64,000 nucleotides of DNA from Actinomycetota bacterium (GTDB lineage Bacteria > Actinomycetota > Thermoleophilia > Miltoncostaeales > Miltoncostaeaceae): NCBI GenBank assembly GCA_020636905.1, contig JACJWX010000009.1, positions 49,110-113,109 on the forward strand, in the 5' to 3' direction. Both the position numbers and the translations under genes were made by a program. Every line of letters starts with the position of its first letter. The first letter of the stretch is position 1. Under the pieces are notes generated by a model. It saw nothing but the letters and a program-made list of their open reading frames with translations, was not told where the DNA came from and made no database searches. Below, one piece after another: positions 28,280-38,797 of this stretch.

Positions 28280-28476
28280 TGTCCGATCGCAAACCGATGT
28301 CCGCGCGAGCCGAGAAGTCGGTGCGCCTCAGCGTCGGGGGACTCATCTCCGCGATTCCCGGCCTGATCGGCCTGGCGACCGATCGCGAGTGGCTCGGCTA
28401 CGTCACGGTGGGCGGACTGCTGGTCACGATCCTGGCGGGTCCGGTCATCGAGCGGCTGGGCCCCGAGCGCGCCTGA
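28279..28476 (+). CDS. Small membrane protein at the end of the fab cluster
   Basis: A 65-residue protein whose ATG overlaps the preceding stop (TGATG). After a basic start it has two hydrophobic stretches, VGGLISAIPGLIGLA and YVTVGGLLVTILAGPVI, likely two short membrane helices with a small loop. I recognise no family. The tight coupling to the condensing enzymes is the only clue to its role. The convergent methyltransferase gene ends 15 bases away. Confidence 0.6.
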   Translation: MSDRKPMSARAEKSVRLSVGGLISAIPGLIGLATDREWLGYVTVGGLLVTILAGPVIERLGPERA

Positions 28477-28491
28477 CGACCGCGCGCCCGA

Positions 28492-29139
28492 TCAGGCGGC
28501 GTCCTGCCGACGACGGGCGTGGACCCGTTCGATGATCCCCAGGCGGCCACGCTCGACCTCGACGAGGTCGACCGCGAGATCTGCGAGCACCGTCAGCGGA
28601 CGCCGGGTGAAGTGCTCGCCATGGCGGGGAACGCTGACCAGCTCGGCCGCCCGCTGCATCAGGCGGAGCGGGAGGGACGTGGACACGACGTGATCCGCGA
28701 GCAGCAGTCGTCCCCCGGGACGGAGCACACGCAGCATCTCCACGAGACCGGCCCGGACGTCCTCGACCTCGCACAGGGCGAAGGTGCAGACGACGGTGTC
28801 GGCGCTCCGATCCTCGAACGGCAGCGTTCCGGCGTCGGCGACGACGAGCTCCGCGTCGATGCCAAGCGCCAGGGCCCGAGACCGGGCCCGATCGAGCATG
28901 GCGGAACTCCAGTCCACGCCGCGAAGCCGCACGGCGTCCCCCTCCCGGGCGAGGTGCGGCAGGTTGAGGCCGGTCCCGACCGCAACCTCGATGGTTTCGC
29001 CGGCCGCCCGGGTGGCGATCCACTCGCGACTGGCGGCGAGCACCCTCCGCTCGAGCCAGGACGTCCTGGCGTCGTAGGTCCCGGCGCGGCGGTCCCAGTC
29101 GGCGATGCGTCGCTGTCGGCGGTCGTCCATTCCACCCAT
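28492..29139 (-). CDS. Class I SAM-dependent methyltransferase (UbiE-like)
   Basis: A 215-residue methyltransferase. The SAM-binding motif I reads EVAVGTGLNLPHLA, the acidic loop is RGVDWSSAMLDRAR, motif II is PFEDRSADTVVCTFALCEVE, and VLRPGGRLLLADHV follows. The product resembles the UbiE/phospholipid N-methyltransferase class, but the acceptor cannot be named. Two ATG codons, at 29139 and 29130, are possible. I use the first because a TAACGT box lies ten bases upstream, which would give a nearly leaderless mRNA. Confidence 0.85.
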   Translation of the reverse strand: MGGMDDRRQRRIADWDRRAGTYDARTSWLERRVLAASREWIATRAAGETIEVAVGTGLNLPHLAREGDAVRLRGVDWSSAMLDRARSRALALGIDAELVVADAGTLPFEDRSADTVVCTFALCEVEDVRAGLVEMLRVLRPGGRLLLADHVVSTSLPLRLMQRAAELVSVPRHGEHFTRRPLTVLADLAVDLVEVERGRLGIIERVHARRRQDAA

Positions 29140-29181
29140 TCGCAGGAGGACGTTAGTGAACGGCGCACGGCGCCGTCGCGT

Positions 29182-29216
29182 CTCCGGGGGGAGCGGGACC
29201 TCCGCTCCCCCCGGAG
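29182..29216 (-). terminator. Hairpin terminator after the chemoreceptor gene
   Basis: Perfect 15-bp arms (CTCCGGGGGGAGCGG and its complement) with a 5-base loop lie 10 bases beyond the minus-strand stop of the chemoreceptor gene and before the methyltransferase promoter. Confidence 0.75.
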
Positions 29217-29225
29217 GCGTCGTGT

Positions 29226-30413
29226 TCAGTCGGCGCTCATCGCGCTGATCTCCTCGGCAGCCTGCGCCACCGACTGCGCCATCTGACGCAGTTCGTCGGA
29301 CGAGCGCGAGACGATGCCGATGCCTTCCACGATCTGATCGAGCGACGCCGCAGTGCGATTGACGGCGAGGTCGACGAGTTCGAACCGCTCATTTGCCTCG
29401 GTGGTCCGCTCCGACACCTGCCCGGCCCGTTCGTTGCTCACCCCGACCGCGTCGCGGACGGCCTCGATGGCGTCGCCGGCCGCCTGGTTGAGCTGGGCGA
29501 TCTCCTCGAGGGACTCGCGTGTGGTGTCGGCGAGCTTGCGGACCTCCTCGGCAACGACCGCGAAGCCACGACCGTGCTCCCCCGCGCGTGCGGCCTCGAT
29601 GGCGGCGTTGAGGGCCAGCAGGTTGGTCTGGGCCGCGATCGCGTTGATTCCCTCGACCGTGCGCCCGTTCTCGTCGAGCGCCGCCCGGAGCTTGTCGACC
29701 TCCGCGGCGATGGATTCGACCGTGCGCGCCATCTGCTCGGCGGCTGCCGCGGCCTGCGAGACGGCATCGCGGCCCTGGGCGGCACGCGACAGGCAGTCAT
29801 CGATCGACTCGCGACTCTCCTCGACGTCTCCGGACACCCGCTGCGAGACGTCGGCCATCGTCTCGGCCGATGCGGTGCTCTCCTCGGCTACGGCGGCAAG
29901 CTGCTGCGCCCGGGCGGCCATCAACTCGCCGATCTCCTGCAGGCGGCGGTCCTGAGAGAGCTCCTCGGCCATGAGCTTCTCTTCGTGGATGTCCCGCAGG
30001 CCACCCACGACTCGGAGCGGGACACCCTTGGCATCGCGAATGGTTGCGCCGGATGCGCGGTACCAGCGGTACTCGCCAGACTTCCGTTTGAGCATGTACT
30101 CGATGTCGTAGGGAGTCCTGCCGCTGTGATCGGTGAGGTGTGCGGCAAACGCGTTGATGGTGTTCTCCGCATGATCGGGGTGAAGCAGGTTCGACCAGGA
30201 ATCCAGGCGGTTGGGAAAGTCGCGTTCATCGGTGAATCCCAGCATGTGGCGGAATTCCGGCGACCAGATGAACTCGTTGTTGGGGCTCACCGGATCACCG
30301 GCGTCCACCGTCATGTCCCAGAGGGCCATCTTGGCGGCGTCCAGGACGAGGTCGAGGCGAAGCTGGGCGTCCTCGGCCCGCTCCTCGGCCGTGATGTTCT
30401 GCGTGGAAGGCAA
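29226..30413 (-). CDS. Soluble PAS-domain methyl-accepting chemotaxis protein
   Basis: A 395-residue chemoreceptor without membrane helices. An N-terminal PAS domain (about 15-150) contains FIWSPEFRHMLGF, a W-S-LLHPDH segment and KRKSGEYRWYRASG, and ends in a PAC-like GLRDIHEEK. The signalling coiled coil (about 175-395) has the conserved tip NAIAAQTNLLALNAAIEAA and GRGFAVVAEEVRKLA, which contacts CheA and CheW. It would sense a cytoplasmic or redox signal. The start is a TTG with GGGAGCAG upstream. No che or flagellar gene is nearby, but a sigma-28-like promoter lies upstream. Confidence 0.9.
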   Translation of the reverse strand: MPSTQNITAEERAEDAQLRLDLVLDAAKMALWDMTVDAGDPVSPNNEFIWSPEFRHMLGFTDERDFPNRLDSWSNLLHPDHAENTINAFAAHLTDHSGRTPYDIEYMLKRKSGEYRWYRASGATIRDAKGVPLRVVGGLRDIHEEKLMAEELSQDRRLQEIGELMAARAQQLAAVAEESTASAETMADVSQRVSGDVEESRESIDDCLSRAAQGRDAVSQAAAAAEQMARTVESIAAEVDKLRAALDENGRTVEGINAIAAQTNLLALNAAIEAARAGEHGRGFAVVAEEVRKLADTTRESLEEIAQLNQAAGDAIEAVRDAVGVSNERAGQVSERTTEANERFELVDLAVNRTAASLDQIVEGIGIVSRSSDELRQMAQSVAQAAEEISAMSAD

Positions 30414-30468
30414 GGTGCTGCTCCCGGATCGTGGGTCGTGAGAAGGGGGTGGAATCAGTTCCCAGTTG

Positions 30469-30495
30469 TCGTCGGCTCAATCCCGCCCCGGTTGA
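30469..30495 (-). promoter_or_regulatory. Candidate sigma-28 (flagellar/chemotaxis) promoter
   Basis: On the minus strand TCAA, 15 bases, then GCCGACGA resembles the FliA consensus TAAA-N15-GCCGATAA (3 of 4 and 6 of 8 matches with exact spacing). It would start transcription about 50 bases upstream of the chemoreceptor TTG. Confidence 0.4.
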
Positions 30496-30651
30496 GAAAT
30501 GCGACGAATGACGTACGAATTCGCCTGACAGCGCGCATGTTTCGTGGCGACGGAGTTGCGGTACACCTGACGGCACTGATGCCCTGGGAACCGGGTGGAC
30601 GACGCGCAATACTGGGCGTCCGGAAGACCTGCCGACAACCGGGAGCGGCCA

Positions 30652-30813
30652 ATGTGCCATGCGGTGACCTGCCGCCAATGCGGGAAGACGACATGGGCCG
30701 GGTGCGGCCGCCACGTCGACGAGGTGATGCGCGGCGTCCCGGAGGACCGCCGCTGCACGTGCGACCCTCAAGCCCGCGCAACGGGCTGGCTCAGCCGGTT
30801 CCTCGGCCGATAG
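30652..30813 (+). CDS. Small Cys-rich (zinc-ribbon-like) protein
   Basis: A 53-residue protein starting at the ATG at 30652 with GGGAGCGG upstream. It carries MCHAVTCRQCGKTTWAGCG, then HVDEVMRGVPEDRRCTC. The CxxC and later CxC pairs with a His suggest one bound zinc. Short proteins with this MCxxVxCxxCGKTTWxGCG pattern are, from memory, common in actinobacteria and of unknown function. An ATG 19 codons earlier is open, but the upstream residues do not look conserved in type. Confidence 0.75.
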   Translation: MCHAVTCRQCGKTTWAGCGRHVDEVMRGVPEDRRCTCDPQARATGWLSRFLGR

Positions 30814-30840
30814 CCCGGCGCGGCGGGTGACGCGGCCCCG

Positions 30841-30863
30841 AGCATACCCATGGGGGGTATGCT
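30841..30863. promoter_or_regulatory. CsoR/RcnR-type operator overlapping a leaderless promoter
   Basis: AGCATACCC, 5 bases, GGGTATGCT form a perfect 9-bp inverted repeat with an internal run of six G. This is the G-tract dyad typical of CsoR/RcnR/FrmR/CstR repressors. The right arm contains TATGCT (30858-30863), a TANNNT -10 box seven bases before the GTG of the TDT transporter. Repressor binding here would directly block RNA polymerase. No CsoR-family gene is in the window. Confidence 0.6.
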
Positions 30864-30870
30864 GACGGTC

Positions 30871-31839
30871 GTGAGCGACCGCCCCGAACCATCCCTGCAG
30901 CACCTGCCCGTCACGGTCTTCTCGAGTGTGATGGGCATCGGTGGCCTGTCACTGGCATGGCGGCGCGCGACGCACGTCTGGGACTTCCCGGTCTGGCCGT
31001 CCCAGCTGCTGTTCTGGATCGCCCTGACGGTGTTCGTGGTGATCGGCGCGGCGTACGCCGCCAAGACCATGCGCTACCCGGCCGCGGTGGGAAGCGAGCT
31101 TCGACATCCGATCCGGATGGCGTTCGCGCCCACCATCACGATTTCGCTGCTGATCCTCGCGACCGCCGGGAGCGACCTGATGACGCCCGTCGCGCGCGTC
31201 GCCTGGTGGGTGGGCGGAGTGGCCCACCTCGCGGCGACGGTCCTGGTCGTCACCGAATGGGTCGGACGTGAGGACATCATGCTGACCCAGGTGACCCCGG
31301 CCTGGTTCATTCCGGTCGTCGGCAACGTCGTGACACCGCTCGGCGCCTCGTCGATCGGGTCGGTGGAATTCGGCTGGATCGCCTTCGGCATCGGAATCGT
31401 GTTCTGGCTGGCCCTCCTGCCGCTGCTGCTGTACCGCCTCCTGCTACATGAGCATCCGCTGCCGTCGAAGCTGCTGCCGACCCTTGCCATCTTCATCGCC
31501 CCGCCCGCGGTGGCGATGCTCTCCTGGCAGCAACTGACCGGAAACCACGGTGACCCCGCGTCGCGCATCCTGTTCGCGGCCGCACTGATGTTCATCGCCC
31601 TGTTGCTCGCCCAGTTCGCCCGCCTGCGAACCATCCCCTTCGCACTGCCGTACTGGGCCTACACCTTCCCGATGGCCGCCGGGACGGCGGCGGCCATCGC
31701 CAGCGCAGGCGACCTGCCGTCGATCGGCTACGACGTCGTCGCCATCGTGCTGCTCTCGGTGACGACGCTGCTCGTGGTCGTCGTGAGCGCGCTGACCCTG
31801 CGGGCGGCCGGCCGCGGCGAGATCTGCGTACCCGAGTAG
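30871..31839 (+). CDS. TDT/SLAC1-family transporter (TehA-like)
   Basis: A 322-residue membrane protein with about ten helices. The opening LPVTVFSSVMGIGGLSLAWR is the characteristic first-helix motif of the tellurite-resistance/dicarboxylate (TDT) family, which includes TehA, plant SLAC1 anion channels and fungal sulfite exporters. I choose the GTG at 30871 because a -10 box lies seven bases upstream and the protein then begins just before this motif; earlier in-frame codons overlap the promoter. The CsoR/CstR-like operator suggests induction by copper, formaldehyde or reactive sulfur, so sulfite or a related anion is a reasonable guess for the substrate. Confidence 0.85.
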   Translation: MSDRPEPSLQHLPVTVFSSVMGIGGLSLAWRRATHVWDFPVWPSQLLFWIALTVFVVIGAAYAAKTMRYPAAVGSELRHPIRMAFAPTITISLLILATAGSDLMTPVARVAWWVGGVAHLAATVLVVTEWVGREDIMLTQVTPAWFIPVVGNVVTPLGASSIGSVEFGWIAFGIGIVFWLALLPLLLYRLLLHEHPLPSKLLPTLAIFIAPPAVAMLSWQQLTGNHGDPASRILFAAALMFIALLLAQFARLRTIPFALPYWAYTFPMAAGTAAAIASAGDLPSIGYDVVAIVLLSVTTLLVVVVSALTLRAAGRGEICVPE

Positions 31840-31871
31840 CCCGCGCCACGGCCCGCGACGGCCGACCCGAA

Positions 31872-31877
31872 TACACT
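31872..31877 (+). promoter_or_regulatory. -10 box TACACT of the DHFR-like gene
   Basis: TACACT fits TANNNT. It would give a leader of about 30 bases that includes a CGGAGAG ribosome site ahead of the ATG at 31915. Confidence 0.4.
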
Positions 31878-31914
31878 CACGACCGGTCCCGAACACCCGC
31901 ACCGGAGAGTCCCG

Positions 31915-32517
31915 ATGGCCGGTCGCTTCGTCTACTGGATGAACGCCTCGCTGGATCTCCGGATCGAGCACGCCGCCGGCGAGGCGGGCGGCGGCAACTG
32001 GATGCGCATCGGCGAGTCCCTGCACCGCGACTTCAACGCCCGGGCGAGCGCGCTGGCGCTCATGGTCCAGGGCCGCGTGGTCTACGAGATCATGGAACGC
32101 TTCTGGCCGGCGGCGCGCGAGGACACCTCGCTCCCGGACTTCCTCCGCGAGTACGGGGCGATCTGGACGGACGCCCCCAAGATCCTCGTCTCGCGGACCC
32201 GGACATCGGCCGACCACAACACCCGCGTCATCGGGGGCGACGACGCGATCGACCGGCTCGCCGAGCTGCGCTCGACCACCGACGGTGACATCGGCGTGGG
32301 GGGTGCCACACTCGCGACCGAGCTGCTCCGGGCGGGCCTCCTCGACGAACTCGTCCTCTACACGCACCCGGCGGTGCTCGGCGGCGGCCGGCCGTTGTTC
32401 GACGACGTCGCGGCTCCTGTCGAGCTCGACCTGCTGGAACACCGCACGTACGAGGGAGGGGTCACGCTGCACCGCTATGCGGTCGTCGGTGCCCTGCCAG
32501 AGGACACGCGCGACTGA
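31915..32517 (+). CDS. Dihydrofolate-reductase-like / RibD C-terminal domain protein
   Basis: A 200-residue protein of the RibD_C (DHFR-fold) family. The start VYWMNASLDLRIE corresponds to the substrate strand, ALALMVQGRVVYEIMERFWP to the NADPH side, and GDIGVGGATLATELLRAGL and LYTHPAVLGGGRPLF are family hallmarks. True folate reductase residues are not obvious, so it is more likely a reductase of unknown substrate than DHFR. It is probably monocistronic and convergent with the EamA gene. Confidence 0.85.
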   Translation: MAGRFVYWMNASLDLRIEHAAGEAGGGNWMRIGESLHRDFNARASALALMVQGRVVYEIMERFWPAAREDTSLPDFLREYGAIWTDAPKILVSRTRTSADHNTRVIGGDDAIDRLAELRSTTDGDIGVGGATLATELLRAGLLDELVLYTHPAVLGGGRPLFDDVAAPVELDLLEHRTYEGGVTLHRYAVVGALPEDTRD

Positions 32518-32539
32518 TCGCGGCGTCACCCACGCTCGA

Positions 32540-33439
32540 TCACGCGGCGGCGGTGGACCTCCATCGCAGCCGTCCGTGCATGACCAGGATGCCCAGCACC
32601 ACCACCAGCCCGCCAAGCGGCTGATTCCAGCGCAGCGGTTCGCTCAGGACCACGATCCCGAGCAGGACGCCGATGAAGGGGATCAGGTAGGTCACGGCGG
32701 CCGCATTGGCCGCGCCCCACGCATCGATGACCCGCGTGTTGAGCCAGTAGGCGATGCCGGTCCCGAACACCCCCAGCCCGAACATGCTGCCGACCAGCTT
32801 CGGCGACAGGTCCGCGTGCATCGGCATGGCGACCGGTGAGAGGGCAAGCATGATCAGGGCCCCCATCCCCACCATCACCGCTGCGACGGTGAGTCCGTCG
32901 AGGCCGCGCGGGGTGACGAAACGGCGCTGGTATGCGAACGCCAGCCCGTAGCACGAGGTGGCTCCCAGGATCACCAGCTCCGCCGACAGCGACGAGTGCC
33001 CGGAGAGCAGGGCCCCGGGTCCGATGATGGTCACCACACCGGCGATGCCGAAGGCGATGCCGACGAGCGCCGACCGGGTGAGGCGATCCCCGGGGACGAT
33101 GAACGCGGCGAAGATCGCCGCCATGATCGGCGTGGTCGCGTTGAGAATGCTGGCGAGGCCCGAGCTGATCGACTGTTCCGCCCAGCCGAAGAGACTGAAC
33201 GGGACCACGCAGAAGAGCACCGATGCCACCGCGAGGTGCCCCCACACGGCGGGATCGCGCGGCCAGCGGGCGCGCCTCGCGGTCATCAGGATGAGCAGGG
33301 CGACGGCGCCGAAGAGCATCCGCGACCACGTCACCGCCAGCGGCGACATCGACTCGATGCCGACCTTGATGAACATGAAGCTGGCGCCCCAGAAACACGC
33401 CGCCGCAACGAAACTGACCGCAATACCCGAGTCGCGCAT
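32540..33439 (-). CDS. EamA-family (DMT) transporter
   Basis: A 299-residue permease with ten hydrophobic segments arranged as two EamA repeats. The first repeat starts AACFWGASFMFIKVGIESMS, and the second includes FGLGVFGTGIAYWLNTRVID and a loop ending LIPFIGVLLGIVVLSE. Such proteins export amino acids or other metabolites, and the substrate is unknown. The ATG at 33439 has GGGAGGA at ideal spacing. A minus-strand TAGCCT at 33467-33472 gives a leader of roughly 20 bases. Confidence 0.88.
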   Translation of the reverse strand: MRDSGIAVSFVAAACFWGASFMFIKVGIESMSPLAVTWSRMLFGAVALLILMTARRARWPRDPAVWGHLAVASVLFCVVPFSLFGWAEQSISSGLASILNATTPIMAAIFAAFIVPGDRLTRSALVGIAFGIAGVVTIIGPGALLSGHSSLSAELVILGATSCYGLAFAYQRRFVTPRGLDGLTVAAVMVGMGALIMLALSPVAMPMHADLSPKLVGSMFGLGVFGTGIAYWLNTRVIDAWGAANAAAVTYLIPFIGVLLGIVVLSEPLRWNQPLGGLVVVLGILVMHGRLRWRSTAAA

Positions 33440-33466
33440 GGTCCTCCCGATGAACTCCGGACGGGG

Positions 33467-33472
33467 AGGCTA
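33467..33472 (-). promoter_or_regulatory. -10 box TAGCCT of the EamA gene
   Basis: Minus-strand TAGCCT is followed by about 28 bases and the ATG, which leaves room for the GGGAGGA ribosome site. It mirrors the metH -10 box, also TAGCCT, on the other strand. Confidence 0.4.
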
Positions 33473-33486
33473 CCGACGCGACGTGG

Positions 33487-33509
33487 CGGGGGCGTCGCGT
33501 GCGCCCCCG
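33487..33509. promoter_or_regulatory. Inverted repeat between the EamA and metH promoters
   Basis: CGGGGGCG, 7 bases, CGCCCCCG form an 8-bp dyad lying between two divergent -10 boxes, where both -35 regions would fall. It may be a shared operator; termination makes little sense here. Confidence 0.4.
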
Positions 33510-33516
33510 GCCGCGA

Positions 33517-33522
33517 TAGCCT
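33517..33522 (+). promoter_or_regulatory. -10 box TAGCCT, leaderless start of metH
   Basis: TAGCCT ends six bases before the metH ATG at 33529. A leaderless metH transcript leaves no room for the cobalamin or SAM riboswitch often found at such genes. Confidence 0.5.
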
Positions 33523-33528
33523 CCAGGG

Positions 33529-37209
<3,681 letters not shown>

Positions 37210-37211
37210 GC

Positions 37212-37589
37212 ATGTCGAGCCGCGCCACCCCGGACCCCGCGCCGTCCCCCCTCCGGCCGGCGATGGACGACGACTCCGGAACGTTCCGTTTCCACGTGAC
37301 CTTCGCGGTCCCGGACAGCATCCACCGCATCGAGGACGTCACCCGGATGCAGCGCACGGTGATCGCGGTGATGGAACGGTGCGCGTCGAGCCGGCAGGTC
37401 CGCGACCACGGCATGTTCGCCGACATGCGGGGCGGCTACGTCATCGCCGAGTTCGGCGACATCCAGGAACTGGTCGAACTCTTCGCCGGGCTCCAGGACG
37501 TCGCGCGCCTCCGCGTCCATCCCGTGACGAGTACGGAGTCCGGGCTCCGATTCCTCAGAGGGTTGATGGCCACCGAGGCCCTCGGGTAG
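37212..37589 (+). CDS. Hypothetical protein downstream of metH
   Basis: A 125-residue protein starting two bases after the metH stop, so probably cotranscribed. After a Pro/Ser-rich N-terminus, the core has an alternating pattern (RFHVTFAVPDSI, a helix, GGYVIAEFGDIQELVELF, then RLRVHPVTSTESGLRF) that fits a small ferredoxin-like alpha/beta fold. No catalytic motif or known family is recognised. A role tied to methionine metabolism is only suggested by position. Confidence 0.6.
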   Translation: MSSRATPDPAPSPLRPAMDDDSGTFRFHVTFAVPDSIHRIEDVTRMQRTVIAVMERCASSRQVRDHGMFADMRGGYVIAEFGDIQELVELFAGLQDVARLRVHPVTSTESGLRFLRGLMATEALG

Positions 37590-37655
37590 ACGCGAACCAC
37601 CCCCGGTGCCACGCGACGCCGAACTCCCACAGGTTCAGACCGACTCGTTCCCGGA

Positions 37656-38129
37656 TCATTCCGAGGGCACGGACGGCGGTTCGGCGAGTGTTTCCAGCCC
37701 CGCCCGGAGATGCTCCCACGCATCCGGGCCCACCTGGTCGCGCCACTCCGCCTCGATCTCGCCGAACAGGCGCACCACCGTCCGCTGGGCCCGGTCGCCG
37801 CGCTCGGTGAGCGTCAGAATCCTGGCACGACCGTCGGTTGGGTCCGGCGTGGCCCGGATGTAGCCCGTCCGCTCCAATTGGGCGATCTGGAGCGAGATGG
37901 CCTGCTTGGTGACCTCGCAGCGCCCGGCGATCTGGCTGGCGCGAAGGGGGCCGTCGCCCAGGTGGCGCAGGACGTCACGCGAATGGGCGAACCCCAGCCC
38001 GGCGAACTCCGTCGCCTCGAGACGCGCGTCGAACGATTCGATGAACCGCGCGCTGACGCGGTTCAGCAGTGCCACGAGCGGCGCCTCGCCGGCGGCGCCA
38101 TCACAGACGGGAAGCGAGTCCTTGGTCAT
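37656..38129 (-). CDS. MarR-family transcriptional regulator
   Basis: A 157-residue winged-helix regulator. The DNA-binding region includes GFAHSRDVLRHLGDGPLRAS, the recognition helix VTKQAISLQIAQLERTGYI, and the wing RATPDPTDGRARILTLTERG, which ends in the family-typical DxRARxLxLTxxG. Flanking helices would form the dimer. The ATG at 38129 is preferred over an in-frame TTG three codons upstream. A perfect palindrome 21 bases upstream, next to a -10 box, suggests autorepression. The ligand is unknown. Confidence 0.88.
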   Translation of the reverse strand: MTKDSLPVCDGAAGEAPLVALLNRVSARFIESFDARLEATEFAGLGFAHSRDVLRHLGDGPLRASQIAGRCEVTKQAISLQIAQLERTGYIRATPDPTDGRARILTLTERGDRAQRTVVRLFGEIEAEWRDQVGPDAWEHLRAGLETLAEPPSVPSE

Positions 38130-38150
38130 GGGCGGCAAACGGATCCAAAT

Positions 38151-38168
38151 CGGTCAAGAGCTTGACCG
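38151..38168. promoter_or_regulatory. Probable MarR operator
   Basis: CGGTCAAG-AG-CTTGACCG is a perfect 8-2-8 palindrome of the size bound by MarR dimers. It sits between a minus-strand TAGACT box (38171-38176) and the marR start, covering the expected transcription start site. Confidence 0.65.
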
Positions 38169-38170
38169 TG

Positions 38171-38176
38171 AGTCTA
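38171..38176 (-). promoter_or_regulatory. -10 box TAGACT of the MarR gene
   Basis: Minus-strand TAGACT lies two bases from the palindrome, and the start site would fall inside the palindrome. This is a standard layout for an autorepressed regulator. Confidence 0.45.
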
Positions 38177-38179
38177 GTC

Positions 38180-38716
38180 CTACTCCAGCTCGAACTGGAT
38201 CTTCGCGATCGCCATTCGTGCCTGGAAGGCCGATTCGCACAGCGCACGAAGTTTGGCGCGGGCCGTGTCGGCGGGCAGCATGTGAAGTCCGGGCGTGCAC
38301 GTCACCCACAGTTGCGAGGGCGGGACGTCGGCGACGGCGTCGACCACCCGCCTGGCCACGGTGTTGGGATCTTCGATCTCGGGCGATGCCCCGTCGACCA
38401 CGGCAACCGCGCGTTCGTGGTCGTCGACGACGTACGCGCCCGGAACCGGTCCGCCGTCGTATTGGATGAGCCGGGCCCCGGCGAACACCAGGTCCTCCAC
38501 GGATCCGGCGATGGCCTTCACAGGTCGGCCGCCAGCCGCGGCGACCGCCGCAGCGAAGGTCTCGGGCGTGTCGGCCAGCGCACCGCTGCAGACCACGTCC
38601 AGACCGATGGCGTGGAGTTCCGCCGCCCACGTGGGGTCGCCGGGAAGTCCGCCCAGGACGATCGTGGGCAGCACGGGGAGGTGGATCCCCAGGGCTTCGG
38701 CATCCGCGCGACGCAT
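38180..38716 (-). CDS. MetE C-terminal-like (UROD/MetE barrel) half protein
   Basis: A 178-residue protein resembling part of the cobalamin-independent methionine synthase or uroporphyrinogen decarboxylase TIM barrel. The start LPVLPTIVLGGLPGDPTWAA fits a barrel strand and loop, and the end SQLWVTCTPGLHMLPADTAR followed by KLRAL resembles the MetE segment carrying its last zinc Cys. At 178 residues it is far shorter than the roughly 340-residue catalytic barrel, so either it is a reduced family or it works as a dimer. Earlier in-frame codons extend far into the permease promoter and are not credible. It lies in the metH-MarR neighbourhood. Confidence 0.6.
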   Translation of the reverse strand: MRRADAEALGIHLPVLPTIVLGGLPGDPTWAAELHAIGLDVVCSGALADTPETFAAAVAAAGGRPVKAIAGSVEDLVFAGARLIQYDGGPVPGAYVVDDHERAVAVVDGASPEIEDPNTVARRVVDAVADVPPSQLWVTCTPGLHMLPADTARAKLRALCESAFQARMAIAKIQFELE

Positions 38717-38785
38717 GGCGGCATCCTGCCAGACGCGCCCGTGGCGTCCGCGAGCCGGTCCGTTCCGCCGGCGGCGTCGTGTTCG

Positions 38786-38791
38786 TAGCAT
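38786..38791 (+). promoter_or_regulatory. -10 box TAGCAT, leaderless start
   Basis: TAGCAT ends six bases before the ATG at 38798 of the NCS1-like permease. Confidence 0.5.
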
Positions 38792-38797
38792 GCGGTC

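Noticed and set aside
33440..33528. Cobalamin or SAM riboswitch upstream of metH
   Set aside because: The spacer is only 89 bases, contains two divergent promoters, and the metH -10 box lies six bases from the ATG, so no leader RNA exists to hold one.
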